Below, piece after piece: positions 1 through 5,999 of a stretch of 5,999 bases of DNA. This stretch comes from SAR116 cluster bacterium (GTDB taxonomy: Bacteria > Pseudomonadota > Alphaproteobacteria > Puniceispirillales > Marisalimonadaceae), in the NCBI GenBank assembly GCA_002691795.1, contig NZIY01000079.1:15621-21619 (forward strand), given 5' to 3'. Each line of letters starts with the position of its first letter. Position 1 is the first letter of the stretch. The notes below the pieces were generated by a model. That model saw only the letters and a list, made by a program, of their open reading frames with translations. It did not search any database and had not been told where the DNA came from. A program made the translations under genes and the position numbers.

Positions 1-123
1 ATTCAAAAGCTTTTAGGACATTCAGATATATCTACTACAGAAATATATACACATGTAAGACAAAATCGTTTAAAAGGGTTAGTTAATAATATTCATCCAC
101 TTAATAAGATATTAAAGAAATAA
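1..123 (+). CDS. xerD: Tyrosine recombinase XerD-like, C-terminal fragment (5' end outside window)
   Basis: This is the last 40 codons of a tyrosine recombinase, running in from the left edge and ending with TAA at 121-123. The fragment contains the signature end of the catalytic domain: [16 protein letters not shown], with the conserved His of the GH pair at fragment residue 7 and the presumed nucleophilic Tyr at residue 16. It then closes with [11 protein letters not shown], which resembles the XerD/XerC C-terminal helix that docks on a partner subunit. The family cuts and rejoins DNA through a 3'-phosphotyrosine intermediate; XerC/XerD resolve chromosome dimers at dif during division. XerD rather than XerC is preferred because a xerD gene just before accA is a familiar alphaproteobacterial arrangement and because of the [10 protein letters not shown] wording, but the fragment is too short to exclude XerC or an integrase. 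accA follows after 21 bp on the same strand, so the two are probably cotranscribed. Confidence 0.85.
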   Translation: MQKLLGHSDISTTEIYTHVRQNRLKGLVNNIHPLNKILKK

Positions 124-144
124 AAAAGCTTAGGGATAAACAAA

Positions 145-1089
145 ATGCTTAAACATTTTTTAACTTTTGAAAAAAACATTGCTGATTTAGAGGGCAAAAT
201 AGAAGATTTAAAACATATCTCTTCAAATTCTGATTTAAATATTGCTGAAGAAATTGGTAGGCTTCAAAAAAAGGTTGCTCAGGAACTGACTGATACTTAT
301 TCAACATTAGATCCCTGGCAAAAAGTACAAGTTGCAAGACATCCCGACAGACCTCAATTTCAAGATGTAATTGATTATATGATCACAGGTTACATTCCAT
401 TAAGCGGAGATAGGTTATTTGCAAATGATGAAGCTCTTACGGGAGGTTTAGGATATTCCAGAGACAAAAAAGTTTTATTACTTGGTATTGATAAAGGTAA
501 AAATACTAATGACAGAATTTCAAAAAACTTTGGTATGGCTAGACCAGAAGGTTACAGAAAAGCTATAAGGTTAATGAAATTAGCAAATAGGTTTAAGTTA
601 CCTATATTATCTTTTGTCGATACAGCTGGTGCTTATCCTGGTAGAGGCGCAGAAGAACGAGGTCAGGCTCAAGCAATTGCCTCATGTATTGATATAAGTT
701 TGAAATTAGAGACACCCACGATATCTACAATTCTAGGCGAAGGTGGTTCTGGTGGTGCAATTGCATTAACATCTGGTAATGTACTATTAATGTTTGAACA
801 TTCGATTTTTTCTGTAATTTCTCCAGAGGGTTGTGCATCAATTTTATGGAGAGATGCTAGCAAAGCTAATGAGGCTGCAAATGCTTTAAAATTAACTGCT
901 CAAGATATGAAAAAGTTTGGCATAGTAGATGAAGTTGTTGAGGAGCCTTTAGGAGGGGCTCATAGAGATTATAAAAACTCTCTAAATTGTTTAGGAGATA
1001 TTATTGAAGCTAAATTAAATGACTTACTAAAACTCAGTCCGGAAGAATTAAAATTGAGAAAAGAAAATAAATATTTAAAACTTAGCTAG
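145..1089 (+). CDS. accA: Acetyl-CoA carboxylase carboxyltransferase subunit alpha
   Basis: This gene encodes the alpha subunit of the carboxyltransferase half of acetyl-CoA carboxylase. With AccD it moves the carboxyl group from carboxybiotin (on AccB) to acetyl-CoA, giving malonyl-CoA, the first committed step of fatty-acid synthesis in the cytoplasm. The 314-residue length matches the usual 315-320. Alignment from memory to E. coli AccA is good end to end: an N-terminal helical region with FEKNIADLEGKI (8-19), ARHPDRP (64-70), NFGMARPEGYRKA (128-140), the crotonase-type core VDTAGAYPG (158-166), the glycine-rich oxyanion segment GEGGSGGA (198-205), SVISPEGCASILW (223-235) and EPLGGAHR (267-274). 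No key segment is missing. The ATG is preceded by AGGGA at about 132-136, a reasonable Shine-Dalgarno sequence. The gene lies 21 bp after the recombinase and has no obvious promoter of its own. Its stop is 2 bp from the stop of the convergent hydrolase gene. Confidence 0.97.
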   Translation: MLKHFLTFEKNIADLEGKIEDLKHISSNSDLNIAEEIGRLQKKVAQELTDTYSTLDPWQKVQVARHPDRPQFQDVIDYMITGYIPLSGDRLFANDEALTGGLGYSRDKKVLLLGIDKGKNTNDRISKNFGMARPEGYRKAIRLMKLANRFKLPILSFVDTAGAYPGRGAEERGQAQAIASCIDISLKLETPTISTILGEGGSGGAIALTSGNVLLMFEHSIFSVISPEGCASILWRDASKANEAANALKLTAQDMKKFGIVDEVVEEPLGGAHRDYKNSLNCLGDIIEAKLNDLLKLSPEELKLRKENKYLKLS

Positions 1090-1091
1090 TT

Positions 1092-1925
1092 CTAATTAAT
1101 TTCGTATTTTTTTTCAAAATATAAAGAAGGTATTTTGGATCTAGCGTTTTTTATTTCATCTTTATTAATACTACTAATTATTATTCTTTTGTTAGTCTTT
1201 GCATCTCTGAGAATTTCGCCCCAAGGTGATATAATTAGAGAGTGGCCATATGATTCTCTTTGATCGAAGTAACTTCCACATTGAGCAGGAGCAACTATGA
1301 AACAACCTGTTTCAATAGCTCGAGCTCTTAACAAGCTGTGCCAATGAGCTTCTCCAGTAATTTTCATAAAAACTGATGGTACTGTTATTATATCGGCCCC
1401 ATGAATAGCTAGGTCTCTGAACAGATATGGAAACCTTACATCATAACATATTGTCATACCTATTTTATAATATTTCCCATTAACTTTTATTTTTCCGATT
1501 TTAGCAGAATTTCCACTCTCATATGTTTTTGACTCTTGATATGTATTAGTTTTAGAAATTTTTACATCAAACATATGAATTTTATCATATTTACAAATGA
1601 TTTTTCCTTTATTATTTATTAAAAAAGACCTATTGAATACTTTCTGTATTGATTTTTTTAAATCAAGCGTCTGTAAAGAGCCAATCAAAATATTTATATC
1701 TAATTCTTTAGCTTTTTCTCTAATAATTTTAAGAGTTAAACTATTTTTTTCATCTTTAGCATTTTTAAAAGTTTCTGAACTAGTTTTGTTAAGAAAAGTT
1801 GAGCATTCAGGTAATGTTATAAGATCAACATTTTTTTTTGCTGTTTTATCAATTAAAGGCAAAATTTTTCGAAGAGTCTCTTCTTCTGATTGATCGGATT
1901 TATATTGGAGACAGGCTACTTTCAT
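1092..1925 (-). CDS. Carbon-nitrogen hydrolase, NIT1-like (probable deaminated glutathione amidase)
   Basis: This is a member of the nitrilase superfamily. From the ATG at 1925-1923 the protein has 277 residues, a normal length. The catalytic triad is visible: Glu40 in LPECS, Lys115 in YDKIHMFD and Cys160 in MTICYDVRFP. The segment GEAHWHSLLRARAIETGCF and the following APAQCG closely resemble mammalian NIT1, as does YGHSLIISPWG. NIT1-type enzymes hydrolyse the amide of deaminated glutathione, a side product of transaminases, yielding 2-oxoglutarate; this specific substrate is inferred from family resemblance. The frame stays open to a TTG at 1940-1938, which would add five residues (giving 282), but MKVACLQYK is the usual family N-terminus and the ATG is preferred. 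Neither start has a clear Shine-Dalgarno sequence. The gene is divergent from the methyltransferase and convergent with accA. In many alphaproteobacteria a related hydrolase follows comF and grxC near this methyltransferase; those two genes are absent here. Confidence 0.9.
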   Translation of the reverse strand: MKVACLQYKSDQSEEETLRKILPLIDKTAKKNVDLITLPECSTFLNKTSSETFKNAKDEKNSLTLKIIREKAKELDINILIGSLQTLDLKKSIQKVFNRSFLINNKGKIICKYDKIHMFDVKISKTNTYQESKTYESGNSAKIGKIKVNGKYYKIGMTICYDVRFPYLFRDLAIHGADIITVPSVFMKITGEAHWHSLLRARAIETGCFIVAPAQCGSYFDQRESYGHSLIISPWGEILRDAKTNKRIIISSINKDEIKNARSKIPSLYFEKKYEIN

Positions 1926-1992
1926 AAAAGTATTTAACAAATTTTATCAAAACATATACTATGTATTATATATATTAATTTAAAGCAATCCA
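1926..1992. promoter_or_regulatory. Divergent intergenic region between nit and methyltransferase genes
   Basis: This 67-bp, strongly AT-rich spacer must carry the start signals for both flanking genes. Rightward, TTAACA at 1934-1939 and TACTAT at 1957-1962 are separated by 17 bp and match the sigma-70 consensus at 5/6 and 4/6 positions; a transcript would start near 1969, about 24 bases before the TTG start of the methyltransferase. Leftward, an exact TATAAT lies on the minus strand at 1970-1965, about 40 bases before the hydrolase ATG, but its -35 is poor (TGGATT with 16-bp spacing, 3/6). Matches of this quality arise easily in such AT-rich DNA, so these are candidates only. Confidence 0.4.
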
Positions 1993-2796
1993 TTGAAAAA
2001 TAATTCGTTTCAAATTGACTATAAGTCTAAGGCTATCAAAAGATCAAGAGTTTCAGAAAGAATTAAAAACTATGATTTTTTAATTAACATAAGTGAAAAA
2101 CAAATATTGAAAAAAATAGAAAGTTTTCCAATCAAAATGGATTTTGTTATTGAATTGGGTGGAAACACTAGTTTAGGTGAATTAATTTATAAAAAAGATA
2201 AAAATAATTTGTTTTTTATAATAGCAGATTGTTCTTTTGACGTGTTAAATAACAATAATAAATCAAATCAAAATATAGTATTTCCAGAGCATTATTTCCC
2301 TTTTAAAAATGAAATACTCTCAGCAGTTTTTTCATGTTTATACATTGATAGCACTTACAATTCTCAAAATATATTTTCTAACATTTATAAAGCTCTAAAA
2401 AAAAATGGAATTTTCATATTTTCAATTTTTGGTTCTAAAACAATGGAAAATGTTAAAGAGTACTTTTTAAAAGTTGAAGAAAAAATTTATGGAGGTATTT
2501 CCCTTCGTTTTCATCCTTTGTATGATATAAAATTAGTTGGCAACAATTTAAAAAATATAGGTTTTAGTAATGTGATAGTTGAAACGGAAACTATTGAAGT
2601 TATATATGATAATCTCTTTAAATTGATTTATGATTTACGTGGCATGGGAGCAACAAATAATCTTCTGCATAGATCAAAACATTTTACACCGAAGTCATTA
2701 TTTAATGAGGTAAATAATTTTTTAATTAATGAAAATATGGATAAAAGATTTTCAGTTCCATTTGAAATATTAACAATAACCGCTTGGAAAAAATAA
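1993..2796 (+). CDS. NDUFAF5/BioC-like class I SAM-dependent methyltransferase-fold protein, TTG start
   Basis: This 267-residue protein resembles the bacterial relatives of mitochondrial NDUFAF5, a complex I assembly factor that hydroxylates an arginine of NDUFS7; such genes are often annotated as BioC or simply methyltransferase. The order is: an N-terminal KRSRVSERIKNYDFL (17-30), the SAM-loop region ELGGNTSLGEL (54-64), an acidic residue Asp79 in IIADCSFDVL, ALKKNGIFIFSIFG (134-147), then the family-typical DLRGMGATN (214-222) and SVPFEILTITAWK (254-266). The glycine loop is unusual: relatives have a DLGC-x-TG type sequence, whereas this one appears two residues longer and altered. The protein also stops right after AWKK, without the tail that follows the equivalent Trp in NDUFAF5. 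The start is TTG because an in-frame TAA lies at 1981-1983 and the next ATG (codon 49) would delete the conserved N-terminus; no strong Shine-Dalgarno is seen. The role in complex I assembly is inference; methylation of malonyl-ACP (BioC) is less likely, with no biotin genes nearby. Confidence 0.8.
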   Translation: MKNNSFQIDYKSKAIKRSRVSERIKNYDFLINISEKQILKKIESFPIKMDFVIELGGNTSLGELIYKKDKNNLFFIIADCSFDVLNNNNKSNQNIVFPEHYFPFKNEILSAVFSCLYIDSTYNSQNIFSNIYKALKKNGIFIFSIFGSKTMENVKEYFLKVEEKIYGGISLRFHPLYDIKLVGNNLKNIGFSNVIVETETIEVIYDNLFKLIYDLRGMGATNNLLHRSKHFTPKSLFNEVNNFLINENMDKRFSVPFEILTITAWKK

Positions 2797-3213
2797 TTAT
2801 ATTAACAAATCTTGAATACTAGACTTTAAGTTTTTATTCGCTGGAGGCATGGAATAATCATTAAGTTCGCTTGCTTTGACCCATTTTAATTCAGAATGAA
2901 ATATACGTTTTGGTTCTGAATCCCAAATTCTTGAAATGAAAAGTAAAATTACTAGATTGTATTTTTTGCTATTAAAAGTTGAAAAAGTTAAAGGAGCAAG
3001 GCAATTCATTTTTATATCAATATTGATCTCTTCTTTTACTTCTCTTATAACGGCTTCCTCTGCTGTCTCATTTGATTTTACTTTACCACCAGGAAATTCC
3101 CATAAATTTTCAAAAGTTTTGCCAAAAGGTCTTTTTCCAAGAAGTATTTTATTTTCATCATTAATCAATGCAATAGTAGCAACAATTTGATTTTTAACTT
3201 CTGTAATCTGCAT
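2797..3213 (-). CDS. mutT: Nudix hydrolase, MutT-like 8-oxo-dGTP diphosphatase
   Basis: This Nudix-family protein of 138 residues is close in length to E. coli MutT (129). The family removes pyrophosphate from oxidised nucleotides; MutT converts 8-oxo-dGTP to 8-oxo-dGMP in the cytoplasm so that it is not incorporated opposite adenine. The Nudix box runs from Gly43 to Ile65: Gly43, Glu49, Arg57-Glu58, Glu61-Glu62 are all in place, so the metal-binding residues are intact, while the box's usual glycine before the last hydrophobic residue is Asn64, a common variation. MutT-specific context is seen in LGKRP (25-29), LWEFPGGKV (37-45) and MPPANKNL (122-129); the Asn of the PPAN segment corresponds to the guanine-contacting Asn of E. 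coli MutT. The ATG sits inside the end of argJ, overlapping it by 20 bp in a different frame, with no clear Shine-Dalgarno sequence, which suggests translational coupling. Its stop directly abuts the stop of the convergent methyltransferase. Confidence 0.92.
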   Translation of the reverse strand: MQITEVKNQIVATIALINDENKILLGKRPFGKTFENLWEFPGGKVKSNETAEEAVIREVKEEINIDIKMNCLAPLTFSTFNSKKYNLVILLFISRIWDSEPKRIFHSELKWVKASELNDYSMPPANKNLKSSIQDLLI

Positions 3214-4408
3214 TTATACGAATATATTTTTCTGTTAAATCACATGTGTATACCGTCCAGGTTTTATCACCCATTCCAATATCAATTGAAATTTCAATTT
3301 CATTACCTTTTAAATAATTAGTAAGAATTTTTTCGGAATAATTTGAACATTTCATACCTTTTTCTGTAACAAGTTGATTTCCAAATTTTATTTTAATCTT
3401 ATCTTGTTTTACTTCTTCAAATGATTTGCCAATTGCCATAATAACTCTACCCCAGTTCGCGTCTTCTCCAGCTATTGCTGTCTTAACCAAAGGGGAGTTT
3501 GCAATTGAAAAGGCAATTTTTTTAGCTGAAATATTAGATTTAGCTTTTTCAACACATATTTTTATGATTTTTTTTGCACCTTCACCGTCTATTACTATTT
3601 TTTTAGCAAGATCTAACATGATGTCTGAAATACATTCTTTGAAACCTATTAAATTTTTATCGGAAAATTTGTCAATTTTTTTATTTTTGAGTTTGTTTGT
3701 GGAGATTAACAGACATGTATCACTTGTTGAGGTATCACTATCAACAGTAATTGAATTGAATGTCTTTTCATTTTCTTTAATTAAAATTTTTTGAAGTATA
3801 CTGGACGAGATATTAATATCTGTGAATATATATGCAAGCATAGTACCCATGTTCGGTGCAATCATCCCTGAACCTTTTGCAATTCCAACAACATTTGCTT
3901 CAAAATGTTTATATTTTACTTTTGCACAAGTATATTTAGGAAATGTATCAGTTGTCATAATAGATTTTGCAGCTTCTTTAAATGAATTAATGAACAAAGG
4001 CTTGTTAGCATTTATACATGATGTTATTTTTAAAGGATCCATAACCTCGCCAATAACGCCCGTAGATGAAGTGAAAATTTCATTTTGATTGCATTTAAAC
4101 TTTTTAGAGAGGAATTTTGTAATTGTTTTCACACAAATTTGTCCTTTAATTCCAGTAAACGCATTTGCATTTCCAGAGTTGACTAACAAACATTTAATAT
4201 TTTTTTTTTTCAATTTAATTTTATGTCTACAATCCATAACAGCATAGCTTGGTGTTTTAGATTTTGTAAAAACTCCAGAAACGGATGAAAATTTTGGAAA
4301 TGTTATTAATAATAAATCAGTATTTTTTTTTTTTATACCTGATTCAAATATTCTTAAATTTAAACCATCTAGTTTAATTTTATCAATTGGCTCTTTTTTT
4401 TTTGTCAT
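3194..4408 (-). CDS. argJ: Bifunctional glutamate N-acetyltransferase / amino-acid N-acetyltransferase
   Basis: ArgJ transfers the acetyl group of N-acetylornithine to glutamate, closing the acetyl cycle of arginine synthesis; bifunctional forms can also use acetyl-CoA. The 404-residue length is normal. Landmarks in order: GVFTKS (45-50), LLVNSGNANAFTG (74-86), STGVIGE (115-121, oxyanion-hole Thr-Gly), TTDTFPK (152-158), AKGSGMIAPNMGTMLAYIFTD (177-197), VDSDTSTSDT (222-231), DGEGAKK (274-280), GEDANWGR (314-321), ending in RINADYRS, a typical ArgJ C-terminus. Thr189 is the predicted nucleophile released when the precursor cleaves itself into alpha and beta chains; the residue before it is Gly rather than the Ala commonly seen. 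The first 70 codons carry three long runs of A on the coding strand (10, 12 and 11 bases), all decoded as lysine-rich stretches. mutT follows with a 20-bp overlap, so the two form one transcription unit, divergent from secA. Confidence 0.96.
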   Translation of the reverse strand: MTKKKEPIDKIKLDGLNLRIFESGIKKKNTDLLLITFPKFSSVSGVFTKSKTPSYAVMDCRHKIKLKKKNIKCLLVNSGNANAFTGIKGQICVKTITKFLSKKFKCNQNEIFTSSTGVIGEVMDPLKITSCINANKPLFINSFKEAAKSIMTTDTFPKYTCAKVKYKHFEANVVGIAKGSGMIAPNMGTMLAYIFTDINISSSILQKILIKENEKTFNSITVDSDTSTSDTCLLISTNKLKNKKIDKFSDKNLIGFKECISDIMLDLAKKIVIDGEGAKKIIKICVEKAKSNISAKKIAFSIANSPLVKTAIAGEDANWGRVIMAIGKSFEEVKQDKIKIKFGNQLVTEKGMKCSNYSEKILTNYLKGNEIEISIDIGMGDKTWTVYTCDLTEKYIRINADYRS

Positions 4409-4500
4409 TTTATAGATAAAGATTATTAAATGTATAGATTTTCATTTTAAAAATACCATTTAAATGTAATAAGTAAATAAAATTATGGTAAAGGACAACT
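4409..4500. promoter_or_regulatory. Divergent argJ/secA intergenic region with secA ribosome binding site
   Basis: This 92-bp spacer lies between the starts of argJ (leftward) and secA (rightward). The clearest signal is AAGGA at 4491-4495, a Shine-Dalgarno sequence 5 bases before the secA ATG. A perfect 10-bp palindrome, CATTTAAATG, lies at 4457-4466, and the 9-mer TTAAATGTA occurs twice in direct orientation (4426-4434 and 4460-4468), 34 bp apart. Transcription of both genes should start here, but I could not find a convincing pair of promoter hexamers for either; the AT content makes -10-like matches uninformative. No hairpin or riboswitch-like structure was recognised. Confidence 0.5.
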
Positions 4501-5999
4501 ATGTTTTCTAAAATTGGAAAAGTAATTTTTGGATCTTCTAACGATAGGCAAATAAGCAAACTAAAGCCTATTGTTAACAAAATTAATGATCTTGAAGAGG
4601 AAACATCTAAACTCAATAAAACCAAACTTATCGATAAAACTAAAACTTTCAAAAATAGAATTAACAATGGAGAGCCATTGGACTTAATTTTACCAGAAGC
4701 ATTTGCGGTAGTAAGAGAGGCTTCTAAGAGGACACTTAAACAACGTCATTTTGACGTGCAATTAGTTGGTGGAATTGTTCTTCATGAGGGAAAGATTGCA
4801 GAAATGAAAACTGGAGAAGGTAAAACTTTAGTGTCTACTCTTCCAAGTTATCTTAATTCGTTATCTGGAAAAGGTGTTCATGTTGTTACTGTGAATGATT
4901 ATTTAGCCAAACGAGATTCTGAATGGATGGGTGAAATTTATAAATATTTAGAAATTTCTGTAGGTTGTGTAACTCATGAAAAAGAGGACGAGCAAAGAAA
5001 GCTTGCGTATAATTGTGATATTACATATGGGACTAATAATGAATTTGGATTTGATTATCTTAGGGATAATATGAAATTTGGTATAGATGAAATGGTTCAA
5101 AGACCTTTTAATTTTGCCATAATTGATGAAGTCGATTCAATACTTATAGATGAGGCAAGAACACCTTTAATTATATCTGGGCAAGCAGAAGATTCTTCAG
5201 ATTTATATAAAAAAATTGATAAAATTATTCCTTCATTATCCAGCAACCATTTTGAGTTAGACGAAAAGCAAAGAACTTGTAATTTAACTGAAAGTGGAAT
5301 TTTAAAGATTGAAGAATTACTTCTTGAAAATAAGCTCATAGAAGATGGGTCTCTTTATGATGTCAAAAATGTAAACTTACTTCACCATATAAATCAAGCA
5401 TTAAGAGCACATACCTTATTTAAAAAAAATACCCATTATATGATAAAAAATAATTCAATTTTAATAATTGATGAGTTTACTGGAAGAGCTATGGAGGGCA
5501 GAAGGTTTGGAGACGGTCAACATCAAGCTATTGAGGCTAAAGAAGGAGTGCATGTTCAGCCTGAAAATCAAACATTGGCAAGTATTACATTTCAAAACTA
5601 TTTTAGAATGTTTCCAAAACTATCAGGTATGACAGGTACTGCTGTTACTGAAGAAGGAGAATTCTCGGAAATTTATGGGTTAGAGGTTGTTGAGATACCA
5701 ACTAATGAAAATGTAGCAAGAGTTGACGAAGATGATGAAATTTACAAAACAAATGAAGAAAGAGACCAGGCTGTTTTGGATTTAATTCAAAAATCATCAC
5801 AGAATAATCAGCCAGTTTTAGTAGGGACTGTATCTATTACTAAATCTGAACAAATTTCAAATATGCTTAGACAAAAAGGTATAAGACATGAAGTTTTAAA
5901 TGCTAAATTTCATGAACAAGAGGCAAAAATCATTGGTTATGCAGGTATGCCAGGAGCAGTAACAATTGCAACAAATATGGCTGGTAGAGGAACAGATAT
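4501..5999 (+). CDS. secA: Preprotein translocase ATPase SecA, N-terminal part (3' end outside window)
   Basis: SecA is the motor that pushes unfolded preproteins through the SecYEG channel of the inner membrane using ATP. The window holds 499 complete codons plus two bases, with no stop; SecA is usually 850-900 residues, so slightly more than half is present. Numbering tracks E. coli SecA closely: VVREASKR and RHFDVQL before the Walker A motif MKTGEGKT (102-109, Lys108), [27 protein letters not shown] (175-190), Walker B with Asp209-Glu210 in [14 protein letters not shown], then the preprotein-crosslinking domain (about 225-370), IDEFTGR (323-329), LSGMTGTA (374-381), and NBD2 down to NMAGRGTD (492-499), where Arg496 is the probable arginine finger. 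The wing, scaffold and zinc-binding C-terminus lie beyond the edge. The ATG with AAGGA five bases upstream is well supported, and the N-terminus aligns with E. coli. No truncation or frameshift is visible. Many alphaproteobacteria have a peptidyl-prolyl isomerase gene between secA and argJ; none is present here. Confidence 0.97.
   Translation, partial: MFSKIGKVIFGSSNDRQISKLKPIVNKINDLEEETSKLNKTKLIDKTKTFKNRINNGEPLDLILPEAFAVVREASKRTLKQRHFDVQLVGGIVLHEGKIAEMKTGEGKTLVSTLPSYLNSLSGKGVHVVTVNDYLAKRDSEWMGEIYKYLEISVGCVTHEKEDEQRKLAYNCDITYGTNNEFGFDYLRDNMKFGIDEMVQRPFNFAIIDEVDSILIDEARTPLIISGQAEDSSDLYKKIDKIIPSLSSNHFELDEKQRTCNLTESGILKIEELLLENKLIEDGSLYDVKNVNLLHHINQALRAHTLFKKNTHYMIKNNSILIIDEFTGRAMEGRRFGDGQHQAIEAKEGVHVQPENQTLASITFQNYFRMFPKLSGMTGTAVTEEGEFSEIYGLEVVEIPTNENVARVDEDDEIYKTNEERDQAVLDLIQKSSQNNQPVLVGTVSITKSEQISNMLRQKGIRHEVLNAKFHEQEAKIIGYAGMPGAVTIATNMAGRGTD

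Noticed and set aside
149..863. Leftward open frames of 62 and 64 codons inside accA
   Set aside because: Antisense to conserved AccA motifs, with no start signals.
1107..1114. T8 run just past the accA stop, as the tail of an intrinsic terminator
   Set aside because: No GC-containing hairpin precedes it; nearby inverted repeats are only 4 bp, and the run encodes lysines near the C-terminus of the hydrolase.
1597..1893. 98-codon rightward open frame inside the hydrolase gene
   Set aside because: Shadow of the catalytic gene on the opposite strand; composition is phenylalanine/leucine-rich as expected from reversed lysine codons.
2936..3190. 84-codon rightward open frame inside mutT
   Set aside because: Antisense to the Nudix box; a shadow frame.
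3426..4088. Two rightward open frames (122 and 88 codons) inside argJ
   Set aside because: Both are antisense to conserved ArgJ motifs and have no recognisable protein content.
4410..4667. 85-codon leftward open frame with a hydrophobic, membrane-like N-terminus
   Set aside because: It is antisense to the well-supported start of secA and to the argJ/secA spacer; the hydrophobicity comes from reading lysine/glutamate-rich codons backwards, and it has no ribosome binding site or recognisable family.
5097..5339. 80-codon leftward open frame inside secA
   Set aside because: Antisense to the Walker B region and crosslinking domain of SecA.
1..5999. CRISPR array, insertion sequence, tRNA/rRNA gene, defence or toxin-antitoxin system
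   Set aside because: No regularly spaced repeats, terminal inverted repeats, cloverleaf or conserved rRNA sequence was seen, and every coding region belongs to a recognised core family. The recombinase fragment looks like chromosomal XerD, not an element integrase.

Overview
The window is a dense, AT-rich (roughly 30% GC by eye), lysine/asparagine/isoleucine-rich housekeeping segment of a bacterial chromosome. The gene content and order suggest a streamlined marine-type alphaproteobacterium (SAR11/Pelagibacterales-like, or another small AT-rich lineage). The evidence is a xerD-type recombinase end directly followed by accA, an argJ-mutT pair divergent from secA, an NDUFAF5-like methyltransferase and a NIT1-like amidase. 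The taxonomic call is an inference from gene order and composition, not from a marker search.

Layout: 1-123 (+) is the C-terminal end of a XerD-like tyrosine recombinase. It is followed 21 bp later by a complete accA (145-1089, +). Then comes a NIT1-type carbon-nitrogen hydrolase (1925-1092, -) that converges on accA with only 2 bp between the stop codons. A 67-bp divergent promoter region separates it from a NDUFAF5/BioC-like methyltransferase with a TTG start (1993-2796, +). That gene ends exactly where mutT (3213-2797, -) ends on the other strand: the two stop codons abut as TAATTA. mutT overlaps the end of argJ (4408-3194, -) by 20 bp. A 92-bp divergent intergenic region then leads into secA (4501 to beyond 5999, +), of which the first ~500 codons are present.

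How the genes relate: they serve separate core functions, namely chromosome dimer resolution (xerD), fatty-acid initiation (accA), repair of deaminated glutathione (nit), probable respiratory complex I assembly or another SAM-dependent modification (methyltransferase), nucleotide-pool sanitation (mutT), arginine biosynthesis (argJ) and protein export (secA). There are three rightward units (xerD-accA, the methyltransferase, secA) and two leftward ones (nit, argJ-mutT). No gap exceeds 92 bp. No mobile element, CRISPR array, RNA gene or convincing hairpin terminator was seen.

I find no undescribed multi-gene system here. The points most worth a second look are the methyltransferase, which has an altered SAM-binding glycine loop and lacks the usual C-terminal tail; three 10-12 base poly-A tracts in the first 70 codons of argJ; and the extreme packing of convergent gene ends.
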